NCBI GenBank assembly: GCA_002377585.1 | Contig: DFQC01000019.1 | Coordinates: 1 to 41,145, forward strand | Reading direction: 5' to 3' | Length of the DNA stretch: 41,145 nucleotides | Source: Anaerolineales bacterium UBA3499 | GTDB lineage: Bacteria > Chloroflexota > Anaerolineae > Anaerolineales > UBA11657 | Shown here: positions 24,817 through 34,297 of the stretch, piece after piece | Layout: every line of letters begins with the position of its first letter | Position numbering within the stretch: position 1 is the stretch's first letter | Made by a program: the position numbers and the translations under genes | The notes under the pieces: model-generated | The model's input: only the letters and a program-made list of their open reading frames with translations | Told to the model about the DNA's origin: nothing | Database searches by the model: none

Positions 24817-26085
24817 ATGCCTGTGACAGCAGTGGTAGGCACCCAGTATGGTGACGAAGGTAAAGGCCGTATTATTGACTTTCTTGCCGGTAATTCTGAT
24901 TTAGTAATACGTTTCCAGGGCGGAAACAACGCAGGACATACTGTAGTAAATGATAAAGGCCGCTTTCACTTGCACCTAATACCATCGGGGGTATTTAATC
25001 CTAAATCTACGAATTTGATTGGTACAGGAGTAGTTGTTAATCCCGAGGCTTTGCTCAAAGAAATAGAAGAGTTAGAGTTATCTGGCATCGATACATCGGG
25101 GATTTTGGTGTCAAATCGTGCACACATGTTACTGCCCCATCATCGCGTGTTGGACGGTATAGAGGAGGAGTCGCGCGGTAGTGATAGTATTGGTACTACT
25201 AAACAGGGTATTGGTCCTGCATATCGGGACAAGACTGGTCGAAATGGAGTACGTATAGGCGATCTTAAACACATTGATTACTTGAAGAGTCGTCTGGAAT
25301 TACAGCTTCAACAGGTCAACCAAGTTCTGTCCAATTTTGGTGAGCCATTGGTTGAGATTGATAGTTTGTTGGAACAATGTGTTAATTGGTCCGCCAAGTT
25401 GTCAGACAGAATTGCGGAACCTATTCCGTTAATTAAAGATGCCGTTGAAAGCAATCAACGAATATTGCTTGAAGGTCAGTTAGGTAGCATGAAAGATCTG
25501 GACTGGGGCACATATCCATACGTTACGTCTTCCAATCCAACGGCAGCGTTTGCCAGCGTGGGATCTGGTGTGCCTTATCAACATATTAATGATGTCGTAG
25601 GTGTTACAAAAGCCTATCAAACATCTGTAGGAGAAGGACCATTTCCTGGAGAATTGTTGGATCAGATTGGAGACAAATTGCGTGACATAGGTAAAGAGTA
25701 TGGTGTCACGACAGGACGGCCTCGGCGGACAGGATGGTACGATTCCGTTGCAGTACAACACTCAATATGGCTCAATGGAATGACATCAATAGCTATTACA
25801 AAGCTGGACGTGCTTGATACATTCGAGGAAATAAAGATATGTAATTCCTATCAGCTTCCTGATGGGGACATTATAAATTATGTACCTGACACACCGGTTT
25901 TGGAAAAGGTTACTCCTTTGTTTGAGACATGGCGAGGATGGAAACAACCAACTACTCATGTTCGTAGATGGGAAGACTTACCACAAGAAGCGCGCAATTA
26001 TTTAGAACGACTGCAGGAGTTGGCAGGGATTCCTATTGGATATGTGTCGGTAGGAGCTGAACGCGAAGCCATGTTTGCTGTATGA
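24817..26085 (+). CDS. purA: Adenylosuccinate synthetase
   Basis: Converts IMP and aspartate to adenylosuccinate with GTP, the first committed step to AMP. It is 422 aa from the ATG at 24817, which has GGAGGT four bases upstream; the frame extends four codons further but without a better start. The P-loop-like GTQYGDEGKGR holds the catalytic Asp, and GNNAGHTV holds the catalytic His. GIGPAYRDKTGRNGVR, YPYVTSSNP and TTGRPRRTGWYD are further signatures. It overlaps purB by four bases (ATGA), so the two consecutive AMP-pathway enzymes are translationally coupled. Confidence 0.98.
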   Translation: MPVTAVVGTQYGDEGKGRIIDFLAGNSDLVIRFQGGNNAGHTVVNDKGRFHLHLIPSGVFNPKSTNLIGTGVVVNPEALLKEIEELELSGIDTSGILVSNRAHMLLPHHRVLDGIEEESRGSDSIGTTKQGIGPAYRDKTGRNGVRIGDLKHIDYLKSRLELQLQQVNQVLSNFGEPLVEIDSLLEQCVNWSAKLSDRIAEPIPLIKDAVESNQRILLEGQLGSMKDLDWGTYPYVTSSNPTAAFASVGSGVPYQHINDVVGVTKAYQTSVGEGPFPGELLDQIGDKLRDIGKEYGVTTGRPRRTGWYDSVAVQHSIWLNGMTSIAITKLDVLDTFEEIKICNSYQLPDGDIINYVPDTPVLEKVTPLFETWRGWKQPTTHVRRWEDLPQEARNYLERLQELAGIPIGYVSVGAEREAMFAV

Positions 26086-27479
26086 GTACTTTCTCTCATG
26101 ACACTTTTGTATCTCCATTAACATGGAGATATGGTAGTGCCGAAATGCGGCAGTTGTGGAGTGAAATTCATAAGCGACAATTGCTCCGGAAAGTGTGGTT
26201 TGCTTTATCTAAGGCTCAGCATGAGTTTGGTTTGGTTACTGCCGAACAGCTTAATGATCTTTACGAGAATATTGACCACGTTGATATTGACCGTGCTACT
26301 GAGATCGAGAAAGATATTAAACATGATCTGATGGCTGAATTGCGCACTTATGCAGAACAGTGTTCGGTAGGTGGCGCAGTTTTGCATCTTGGTGCTACCT
26401 CAATGGACGTGCTGGACAATGCAGATGCTTTACGGATTAAAGAGAGCCTTGAACTTATTCAATCTAAGATGAATAAGTTACGAGATGCTTTAGCTGATTT
26501 AATAGATATTTGGGGTGCGACACCAGCTATGGGTTTTACTCATTTGCAACCTGCAGAACCCACAACTGTTGGTTATAGACTAGCGCAATATGGGCAAGAC
26601 ATTCTCATCGATTATGCTGAGATATTACGTGTTTGCGAAAGTGTTAGAGGTAAGGGATTTAAGGGAGCAGTAGGTAGTGCAGCTTCCTACGTAGAGTTGT
26701 TAGATGGAAATGTTGTAAGGGCTGAGGATCTAGAAAGACGTGCGATGCAGTTACTACAGATAGATTGTTTTGCAGTTTCGAACCAGACTTATCCTCGAAA
26801 ACAAGACTGGTTAGTGGTCAATTCTCTAGCAGGTCTTGGAGCCACTCTATATCGTTTCGCATTTGATGTGCGCATATTGCAGTCACCATTGATTGGAGAG
26901 TGGTCTGAGGGTTTTGGACGAGATCAAGTCGGCTCATCTGCAATGCCATTTAAGATGAATCCAATAAATGCTGAAAAAATTGATAGTTTAGGACGTTACT
27001 TGGCTGGCTTGCCTCGGGTAGCTTGGGACAATGCATCCCATTCCTTATTAGAGCGCACTTTAGATGATTCTGCGAATCGGAGGTTGCTTCTACCACAAGC
27101 ATTTCTTATTGCTGATGAATTATTGGATACTACAATCAAATTAGTTGCAGGGCTTAAAATTGATGAGGAAGCTACTGCTAACAACTTGGATGCTTTCAAG
27201 CACTTAGCTGCTATAGAACCTTTGTTGATGGCACTGTGTAAAGCAGGGGCAAATAGACAGGATATGCATGAAATTATCCGGGACCATATTTTGAAATTTA
27301 AATCTCTTGGGGATGCAAAAGAAACAAATAAATTAATTGATGATTTATCTTCTAATAAAGATTTGCTTCAATATCTTGGTGCTGACGAAATTAGGCAGAA
27401 ATTGGATAGTATAGACAAATATGTTGGTTTTGCTCCGGAACATGCGAGTTCTATTGCGCTTGCATTACGAAATTACTGA
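26082..27479 (+). CDS. purB: Adenylosuccinate lyase
   Basis: Splits adenylosuccinate to AMP and fumarate, and SAICAR to AICAR in inosinate synthesis. It is a 465-residue all-helical member of the aspartase/fumarase superfamily. The signature loop with the catalytic Ser is GSSAMPFKMNPINAEKI near 287-303, and GATSMDVLDNADAL carries the first conserved region. The catalytic His is in FTHLQPAEPTT. The start codon overlaps the purA stop. Confidence 0.96.
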   Translation: MSTFSHDTFVSPLTWRYGSAEMRQLWSEIHKRQLLRKVWFALSKAQHEFGLVTAEQLNDLYENIDHVDIDRATEIEKDIKHDLMAELRTYAEQCSVGGAVLHLGATSMDVLDNADALRIKESLELIQSKMNKLRDALADLIDIWGATPAMGFTHLQPAEPTTVGYRLAQYGQDILIDYAEILRVCESVRGKGFKGAVGSAASYVELLDGNVVRAEDLERRAMQLLQIDCFAVSNQTYPRKQDWLVVNSLAGLGATLYRFAFDVRILQSPLIGEWSEGFGRDQVGSSAMPFKMNPINAEKIDSLGRYLAGLPRVAWDNASHSLLERTLDDSANRRLLLPQAFLIADELLDTTIKLVAGLKIDEEATANNLDAFKHLAAIEPLLMALCKAGANRQDMHEIIRDHILKFKSLGDAKETNKLIDDLSSNKDLLQYLGADEIRQKLDSIDKYVGFAPEHASSIALALRNY

Positions 27480-27573
27480 TATAAAGTTGTGAGTATGAGA
27501 AAAATAAAGTATGAGGACAAATTTGTTGTTACAACGATATTTACAAGTCTAACAAGGTATTCCTGGTGAAATA

Positions 27574-28869
27574 ATGACTACATCGATTACAAATATAGGT
27601 GCGCGTGAAATAATTGATTCACGAGGTAATCCGACACTTGAAGTCGAAATTACACTAGAGGGTGGAATAATAGGTCGGTCTTCTGTTCCATCTGGTGCTT
27701 CTACAGGTAGCTATGAAGCTTTGGAGCTGCGCGATCATGACAAATCGCGCTATGATGGCAAAGGTGTATTGCAAGCAGTAGCCAACGTGGAAAACGAAAT
27801 ATCAGATACGTTAGTTGGGTGTGATGTAAGAGAACAGCAGGAAATTGATAAAGCTCTTATTGAGCTTGATGGCACTAGTGATAAATCACGATTGGGGGCC
27901 AATGCTATTTTAGGTGTAAGCTTGTCGGTTGCCAAAGCTGCGGCAATTTCGCAGGGCATTTCTCTATTTAGATATATAGGAGGCATGCAGGCTAATTTAC
28001 TTCCGGTGCCTATGGCTAACATATTGAATGGTGGGGTCCATACCAACTGGCAATCCACAGATATTCAAGAGTTTATGGTTATGCCTCTTGGTGCTTCTAG
28101 TTATTCAGAAGGTCTACGATGGATTGTAGAGATTTACCATAAACTTAAACAGGTTTTGACTGAAAAAGGTGCTCTGACCACTGTGGGAGATGAAGGTGGG
28201 TTTGCTCCAGTGCTAAATACAAACAAAGCAGCAGTGGAATTGATTGTGTCTGCAATTGAACTGGCAGGTTATGTTCCAGGAGACCAGGTGGGTATTGCAA
28301 TTGATGCTGCTGCAAGTGAATTCTATGATGATGAGCAAGGTAAGTATCATTTACATGTAGATGACATATGGTTAAATTCAGAAGAGTTAGTAGAGTACTG
28401 GTCAGAGTGGATAGATAATTATCCCATTGTATCGATAGAAGACGGAATGCACGAAAGTGATTGGAATGGCTGGTCGCACTTAACACAGTTGCTTGGAGAC
28501 AAGATCCAGATTATGGGTGATGATCTGTTAGTTACTAACTCAGACAGAGTGCAAAAGGCTATCAAGTGTGGTGCAGCTAATTCATTGCTTGTCAAGTTGA
28601 ACCAGATAGGTTCACTTACTGAAACTATTGCAGCAGTGGACTTGTGTAATCAAGCTGGATGGACGGTAGTAGCTTCACATCGTTCTGGAGAAACAGAAGA
28701 TACCACTATAGCCGATTTGGCGGTGGCACTAAATATGGGGCAGATCAAGACCGGCGCGCCGGCACGTTCAGAAAGGGTGGCAAAGTATAATCAATTACTA
28801 CGCATCGAGGAAGAATTAGGCGAACTTGGTGTTTATGCTGGTTGGAAATCTTTAAAATCTCAGGTTTGA
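27574..28869 (+). CDS. eno: Enolase
   Basis: Glycolytic conversion of 2-phosphoglycerate to phosphoenolpyruvate, 431 aa. N-terminal hallmarks are AREIIDSRGNPTLEVEI and PSGASTGSYEALELRD. Magnesium ligands lie in AIDAAASEFY, SIEDGMHESDW and IMGDDLLVTN. The catalytic Lys lies in LVKLNQIGSLTET, and SHRSGETEDTTIADLAVA closes the site. It lies 94 bp behind purB in the same direction, with no clear promoter of its own. Its last ten bases overlap the convergent zinc-ribbon gene. Confidence 0.98.
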   Translation: MTTSITNIGAREIIDSRGNPTLEVEITLEGGIIGRSSVPSGASTGSYEALELRDHDKSRYDGKGVLQAVANVENEISDTLVGCDVREQQEIDKALIELDGTSDKSRLGANAILGVSLSVAKAAAISQGISLFRYIGGMQANLLPVPMANILNGGVHTNWQSTDIQEFMVMPLGASSYSEGLRWIVEIYHKLKQVLTEKGALTTVGDEGGFAPVLNTNKAAVELIVSAIELAGYVPGDQVGIAIDAAASEFYDDEQGKYHLHVDDIWLNSEELVEYWSEWIDNYPIVSIEDGMHESDWNGWSHLTQLLGDKIQIMGDDLLVTNSDRVQKAIKCGAANSLLVKLNQIGSLTETIAAVDLCNQAGWTVVASHRSGETEDTTIADLAVALNMGQIKTGAPARSERVAKYNQLLRIEEELGELGVYAGWKSLKSQV

Positions 28870-29372
28870 TTGGTCTGTGCGATCCCCTCTTGTGTTGGTC
28901 TGCCATCAAGAGCAGCCCGGCTTTCTCTGCCGGGTGCTGGAGTGGCACAGAATGCACATACATTCCATGTGAGGTCTAGCATTTGCTTGCAATTCGGACA
29001 GGGTTTTTTGAGTATGGTCTGACAATATGGACACACGTGCCAGTTATTGCGAGTAGGCCTGTTACAGCCAGGGCAGAATGGACGCTCTTCGATTTCCTGC
29101 AACAGTGCTTCAGCTTCTAGTGACCTTTCATATGCCTCAGACAGTGTTTCTCTTGGTCGTAATATAAGATATATGATGAATCCGGCAATTGGTAGTGTTG
29201 CTGCCACCATCGCTGCTAGCAATTGTGCAAAAAAGTCTCTAGATCTAGCTCTCATGTCGCGAAAAGTCCACACTACCAGAGCTAGCCATAGTGCTCCCGT
29301 GAAAGCACCTAATAGAGCCACACTCCATCGCACATATTCGGTAAGGGAAGTTATATCTATCTGTGTAGGCAT
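28860..29372 (-). CDS. Membrane protein with double zinc ribbon
   Basis: A 170-residue protein with two transmembrane helices (about 15-37 and 50-71) and a short charged helix. It ends in two Cys4 zinc ribbons with ligands C100/C103/C114/C117 and C125/C128/C139/C142. The ribbon pattern resembles the DZR family. The topology suggests the ribbons face the cytoplasm, but that is inference. Function is unknown; such proteins often regulate or scaffold. Its 3' end overlaps eno by ten bases on the opposite strand. Confidence 0.85.
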   Translation of the reverse strand: MPTQIDITSLTEYVRWSVALLGAFTGALWLALVVWTFRDMRARSRDFFAQLLAAMVAATLPIAGFIIYLILRPRETLSEAYERSLEAEALLQEIEERPFCPGCNRPTRNNWHVCPYCQTILKKPCPNCKQMLDLTWNVCAFCATPAPGRESRAALDGRPTQEGIAQTNQT

Positions 29373-29498
29373 ATTAGAAAGAGTTAGTCGTATTTAATCA
29401 TTATAGCATCCGTATCGGAGCAGTCAAACAGGTAGCTACAAAGACTTGACCAGTTTGTAGAGTAAAACTAAACTTATAAAAGTTATTATTTAGTGTGG

Positions 29499-29504
29499 TA
29501 TAAG
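29499..29504 (+). promoter_or_regulatory. -10 box upstream of the M23/GH gene
   Basis: TATAAG preceded by TGG gives an extended -10. The start would be near 29511, a leader of about 34 nt. No -35 is evident. Confidence 0.35.
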
Positions 29505-29544
29505 CACCAATTTATATGTCGGTACTAGTACACTAGTAGATTCT

Positions 29545-31173
29545 ATGGCTAAATATCAGATTATTATATTACCTAAGCTTGATTATTATAATTGGGTTGC
29601 CGCAACAAAAGAATATGTACTTCGTTATCATGCAAACTTAACATCGGATCTAGATGTTGCTGGGCGTCACATGTATCCTAATCAGGTTATCACTTTGTTA
29701 GATGCTCCGCAAGCCTATGGACGAAATGCTGTGTCTTGGTTTCGTAAGAATTACCCAGAAGTCCGTCTTGATGTTATTGAGGCTCTCACTCCAGCTGAGT
29801 TAGAAAACACGCTGTCTGCTCGTGTCAGTAGTGATGATAGGTACGGGAGTTCAGGAAAAAGTTTTCGTCTATTGTGGCCCACAGATTACCCTAAAGTAAA
29901 TCAATCCTTTGGTGTCAATCAACATTTTTATCGTCGATGGGGACTGCCTGGGCACGAAGGTTTGGATATTCGTGCCCCAATGCGTTCAGGTGTGTATGCG
30001 TGTGCTGCGGGAACTGTATATAGAGTACATGACGGTAGCGGAAGTCATCCTTATGGTATCCATGTAAGATTGCGTCATCAAGATGGATATCGTACGATTT
30101 ATGCTCATCTTCACCGGGCTCTAGTTGCTGTGGGTCAGCATGTAAAGGCTGGGGAACAGATTGGTCTTGCCAACTCTACGGGAAACTCAACTGGATCTCA
30201 TCTTCATCTTACACTAAAGAAAGAAGGGGCTAGTGCAGCTGGTATGACTAATTACCCCAGTGACATTATTGACCCTACACCATTTCTACAATTCCCTGAA
30301 GATGAAACAGAGTTACCGGGCAAATCAATTACGGTTGAATGGAAACATGACATGTGTCTTGTCGGAGTGCATGGACGTGCTGATGGACCTCTATTGGAAC
30401 CTGACTTTCCCGTGATTAAAGATGCTCGTATGGAAGCAGTAAAACTACTTTCTAATGCTCCTCCTGACAATGTCAAGCGTTTGCTTGGTATTAATAGCGA
30501 TATGTTTCTGCTTGTGCGCTTATTTGCAGGCTTTCGTGATCGTAAAGTTAGTTCTGCTGATTTTGTGTCTTGGGTACAAGCTGATATGCATCAGTTATAT
30601 GAACAAGGAGTGCGTTATTTCGAGGTTCACAATGAACCCAATCTACAGATTGAAGGTTGGCATCATTCGTGGCAGGATGGTCATCAATTCACGGATTGGT
30701 TTCTAGAAGTGGTAGAGCGCCTGAAGGCTAATTACCCGGAAGCTCTTTTTGGATATCCAGGTCTTTCTCCAGGACATGAGATTCCAGGTCAAAGGATGGA
30801 TTCTTGGGTATTCTTGCAACAATCTGAAATTGCAGCATTAGAATCTGATTGGATGGGTTGTCATTGCTATTGGATTAGCGATGCAGATATGATGCAGCCA
30901 ACAGGTGGCTTGGTTTATGAGGAATTTCGTCGCAGATATCCTGAAAAACTACTATTTGTTACTGAGTTTTCAAACCCTTATAGTGAAGTGTCTGCTAGAG
31001 ATAAAGGGCAGCAATATGTTGATTATTATCGTCGCTTAAGGAATATCAAGGGTATTGGTGCAGCTTTCTCTTTCGTCTTATCTGCTTCATCCAACTTTCC
31101 ACATGAAGTATGGCGTAGAGAGGATGGTCATATTTCAGATATAGCACAATTGGTAGGAAACAGAAATTTCTAA
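29545..31173 (+). CDS. M23 peptidase fused to a GH-A-type glycosidase domain
   Basis: A 542-residue two-enzyme fusion. Residues 120-250 form a LytM/M23 zinc endopeptidase: HEGLD gives H137 and D141, and HLHLTL gives H219/H221, with H188 in the YAHLH segment. These cut peptide cross-links of peptidoglycan. Residues ~265-542 look like a TIM-barrel glycosidase of clan A, with the acid/base candidate E364 in VHNEPN and the nucleophile candidate E474 in FVTEFSNP, 110 residues apart as expected. Residues 1-105 form an unknown N-terminal domain. There is no signal peptide or membrane helix, which is odd for wall-acting enzymes. It could be released by lysis or non-classical export, or be phage-derived. 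Confidence 0.8.
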   Translation: MAKYQIIILPKLDYYNWVAATKEYVLRYHANLTSDLDVAGRHMYPNQVITLLDAPQAYGRNAVSWFRKNYPEVRLDVIEALTPAELENTLSARVSSDDRYGSSGKSFRLLWPTDYPKVNQSFGVNQHFYRRWGLPGHEGLDIRAPMRSGVYACAAGTVYRVHDGSGSHPYGIHVRLRHQDGYRTIYAHLHRALVAVGQHVKAGEQIGLANSTGNSTGSHLHLTLKKEGASAAGMTNYPSDIIDPTPFLQFPEDETELPGKSITVEWKHDMCLVGVHGRADGPLLEPDFPVIKDARMEAVKLLSNAPPDNVKRLLGINSDMFLLVRLFAGFRDRKVSSADFVSWVQADMHQLYEQGVRYFEVHNEPNLQIEGWHHSWQDGHQFTDWFLEVVERLKANYPEALFGYPGLSPGHEIPGQRMDSWVFLQQSEIAALESDWMGCHCYWISDADMMQPTGGLVYEEFRRRYPEKLLFVTEFSNPYSEVSARDKGQQYVDYYRRLRNIKGIGAAFSFVLSASSNFPHEVWRREDGHISDIAQLVGNRNF

Positions 31174-31192
31174 TTGAAAGTTTACTTTAATA

Positions 31193-32812
31193 TTATTGTT
31201 CTTTGTTAACAACATAGAGCTCAAATATTGGTTTCCCACTAGACTGTGAAATTATACCGATATTTTCTAATCTGCGCCCGTGAGTGTTGGTATAAATCTC
31301 AAATTCTGTACGTCGATTCATAAAAACATTGTCTTCAGTGTGCAACACATAGACTGTATCATTGTCTGGGTTATAAGAGTCCAACCGTTCCACAAAACCA
31401 GTGTCGGTATTGTCGCTGAAACCAAAAACTTCTTGTGGCTTAATTCTTTCATTAGTAAGAAATTGTACTTGTGGTGCAAAGCCCCAATCTAATGCAACTG
31501 TATTGTGGGGATTAATATTATCTAGATGGTTTGCCAATGAATATATTGCATCGGTGTGAGGACTCTCACCACCAACTTTGCCTAAGGTCTGGTGCATCTG
31601 GATGTTTGTCCGCAAATCTTTGCCAATTAAGGTAGTGAATGCCCAAGTTATTATAATGACTATTGTCAACTGATAATGTTTGCTGACCGGATAAACTGTT
31701 TTCAATAGTTGTGGGATTTTTGCGGTACTGACTGCTACGATTGTCGTCCATAACGGTGTAAAAATGGCTAAGTGGTGTGGAAACATTCCCGAAGGAGTTG
31801 GTGTGAAAGGTACTTGCAATAGACTTGTTAGAAACAGTAATAATAATACACAATTTTTTTTACTCCTAGTCCCGTGGCACATTATACTGATAACTAAAAT
31901 AATTAAACTAATGATAAAAGCCGAGAGCCACAGTCTGTTTCCGGGAGAGCTGCCTAGATACCAAAAGTGACTGTTACCTGTAAGCACAGCGACAAAGTGG
32001 TCAGCTCTACCCAAAACATTTTCTAAAATATTACTCTTGGAAGTTGCAATATCACTTGTTCGGGCAAAGGCTTTTCCTTGGCTTATTAAATTAAATGCCA
32101 CTATAGGACTAATGCCGATTATGAAACCGGCTGCCGTTGCAATTATATCAATATAATTTGGTCGTCTAGGCCATATGTTTTTGTGTCCGACCATGAAATT
32201 GGATATGTTGATTATGATAGTAGTACCTAAGATGCCAAACAATATCCACACAAACAATATTTTTGAATATGTTCCTAATCCTGCAATGAGTCCTGCTACT
32301 ATAGCTGTTTGCCATGTTCCACGGACATACCACTTGTGACAAGCCCAGAACAAAGCCATCATCAATGCCAGAGTCACTGAGGCAATTAATGTACCTTGAC
32401 GGCTCCAGAAAACAAAAGAGGGATGGATTGCCAACAATACAGTTGCCAATAAAGCTGTCCTTTCTCCCCAAACTGTACGAATGAAACCATAAGTTAGCAG
32501 TAGAATAGTCACTCCTATCAAGATAGAAGGCAAACGTACACTGACTGTACTAGGACCAAAAATTGCTATGAAAGGCACAGTAACATATACATGTATTGCA
32601 CCGATATAATCTTGTACCATTATGGGAAACATATTGTTTCCTAGGCCTACATTTCGGAATGCTGATACTACTTTCCCACTAGCAATTTGCAGAGCAGGTA
32701 ATCCTGATTCTTGAGCTTCATCATAATGAAGGCCAGGAAGATCAAGTTGGTATCCTGCCATGCATATGTAACATGTCAGGACAACCAACATAATAAGAGT
32801 GTTTTTATTCAT
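31193..32812 (-). CDS. GT39/ArnT-like membrane glycosyltransferase
   Basis: A 539-residue polytopic protein with about ten to twelve membrane helices and a C-terminal soluble tail of some 100 residues. The first extracytoplasmic loop has GLHYDEAQESG with Asp31-Glu32, the acidic pair typical of dolichyl- or polyprenyl-phosphate sugar transferases of the GT-C class. It probably moves a sugar from a lipid carrier to a protein or glycan outside the membrane. It is the last gene of a leftward cluster, 76 bp behind the FecR-like gene. The acceptor is unknown. Confidence 0.78.
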   Translation of the reverse strand: MNKNTLIMLVVLTCYICMAGYQLDLPGLHYDEAQESGLPALQIASGKVVSAFRNVGLGNNMFPIMVQDYIGAIHVYVTVPFIAIFGPSTVSVRLPSILIGVTILLLTYGFIRTVWGERTALLATVLLAIHPSFVFWSRQGTLIASVTLALMMALFWACHKWYVRGTWQTAIVAGLIAGLGTYSKILFVWILFGILGTTIIINISNFMVGHKNIWPRRPNYIDIIATAAGFIIGISPIVAFNLISQGKAFARTSDIATSKSNILENVLGRADHFVAVLTGNSHFWYLGSSPGNRLWLSAFIISLIILVISIMCHGTRSKKNCVLLLLFLTSLLQVPFTPTPSGMFPHHLAIFTPLWTTIVAVSTAKIPQLLKTVYPVSKHYQLTIVIIITWAFTTLIGKDLRTNIQMHQTLGKVGGESPHTDAIYSLANHLDNINPHNTVALDWGFAPQVQFLTNERIKPQEVFGFSDNTDTGFVERLDSYNPDNDTVYVLHTEDNVFMNRRTEFEIYTNTHGRRLENIGIISQSSGKPIFELYVVNKEQ

Positions 32813-32888
32813 TGAAACAAATTGTATAGGAATACTAACAAATAGAATGAGAGATTTTTGACCAAGGTCTTATTAGGTTTCCCTAATC

Positions 32889-34139
32889 CTATTCTATGGC
32901 TTGGAGTTCCACTTCTGCAAGATAACTCTCAAAGTTATGTCCCGAAGCATAAAATGATATTGATTCTATGATTGCTGCTGGTCTACCAGATTGACTAAAT
33001 ACATTCATTAGTTCAGGTGAATCATATAGATGCCAACGACCATGTTGTACCTTAACATGGTCCGCAGCTGAAGCACTACAAGTGACGCATCGTTTAGGAA
33101 GAGCTTGATTATCACTACTGAGATAATAGAATCCTTGTAGCCATTCTTGTTTATTGCCTGATGTGTCCTGATATTCTATACGTACCATCAGTGGACATTC
33201 TGAACCGAGAGAACCGCAATTACGAAGATCCTGAAAGTCCAACCAAGTTGCTAGATGTAATCGCAGAGTTTGGTAGTCGCGTACATCTAATCCTAAGTCC
33301 TGTCGAATTCCTGTTTCTGCCCAGTGTAAGCCTCGGCGCAGAAAATGTAGCGCTGTGCGCCCATTGTGGAGTTCAATGTCAATTGAACCAGCCGATTCAT
33401 TAGCATCTTGTCGATTTTGATAAGTTGTCCAATTATCAGATAGGGGTCTAGAAAAACTACCATTATCAATTATATTACGTTCACCGAACAATATGCCTGC
33501 AGGTGGTTCTCCAGTATTCACAGTAGTTCTTTCATCTTTGGTTAGGCGAAGATTCTTATATTGTGCTGATACAGTGGCAATGCCTTCTCGGACAGATATT
33601 AGGGATTGATTGTCTATGACTTCTACTGAATAACTACCAGGGCGCTGAATTGTTATTTCCGCGTGAGGAGTATGAATTACCATGGTGACTGGTCTCTCAA
33701 CTCCCACAGCTACTGAGGCACGTAAACGTCCCCGACTGAGCATTAGAGTAATGTTATGTGGGCGGTCACTGAATTTGAATCGTGGTGTTGTGTGCGATAG
33801 CAACTGCGCTTCTGTATCACCATAAAACTGTACATTACCAAGTATTTCAGTTTTATCTGGGTTAATGAAAGATATGCCTGACCTAGAAGCATTTTCTGTT
33901 TCAATGTAGGTGCCATACGTGAGGTTTTCCATTGAGCCAAACAAGGCTTCAGGAACACCAACAGTAGGTCGGGTGACATAAACACTTCCGGAACTCAAGG
34001 CTAAATTGTTGTTTTGTTCGCGCGTGCTATTGAGTAAAATAATACGTACACCAAATGGAACCGTAATTGCTAAGGATAGAAAGAGTGCAAATGCTATGAT
34101 CAGTACTGTCCAAGCTGTACGTTGAGGATTATTGTGCAT
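32889..34139 (-). CDS. Membrane-anchored FecR-like protein
   Basis: A 416-residue protein with a single N-terminal helix (about residues 9-35) and an extracytoplasmic remainder. Residues ~40-210 resemble a FecR beta-structure with repeated short strands (GSVYVTRP, RPGSYSVEVIDNQSLISVREG). The rest looks like a jelly-roll or carbohydrate-binding domain that begins NIIDNGSFSRPLSDNW. Four cysteines in the second half (CGSLGSEC and CVTC) may form disulfides. Canonical FecR signals to an ECF sigma factor, and none is seen here, so a structural or glycan-binding role is likelier. Confidence 0.65.
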   Translation of the reverse strand: MHNNPQRTAWTVLIIAFALFLSLAITVPFGVRIILLNSTREQNNNLALSSGSVYVTRPTVGVPEALFGSMENLTYGTYIETENASRSGISFINPDKTEILGNVQFYGDTEAQLLSHTTPRFKFSDRPHNITLMLSRGRLRASVAVGVERPVTMVIHTPHAEITIQRPGSYSVEVIDNQSLISVREGIATVSAQYKNLRLTKDERTTVNTGEPPAGILFGERNIIDNGSFSRPLSDNWTTYQNRQDANESAGSIDIELHNGRTALHFLRRGLHWAETGIRQDLGLDVRDYQTLRLHLATWLDFQDLRNCGSLGSECPLMVRIEYQDTSGNKQEWLQGFYYLSSDNQALPKRCVTCSASAADHVKVQHGRWHLYDSPELMNVFSQSGRPAAIIESISFYASGHNFESYLAEVELQAIE

Positions 34140-34297
34140 TAGGGGATAAGTGTTCTTAAACGTGATGAGAAGTTACACAGAAGCTTGCTTTATATAACAA
34201 CTATTCATTGACCGTCAGTGACATCGCACTATTTTTAGTGCGCCATCGATTATACCAGAATCTATCGTTTTGCATTGTGTTTTACACAGTGCACAAG

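Noticed and set aside
28911..28937. GC-rich hairpin 42 bp after eno
   Set aside because: It is a strong stem but has no T-tract and lies inside the zinc-ribbon coding region, so I do not call it a terminator.
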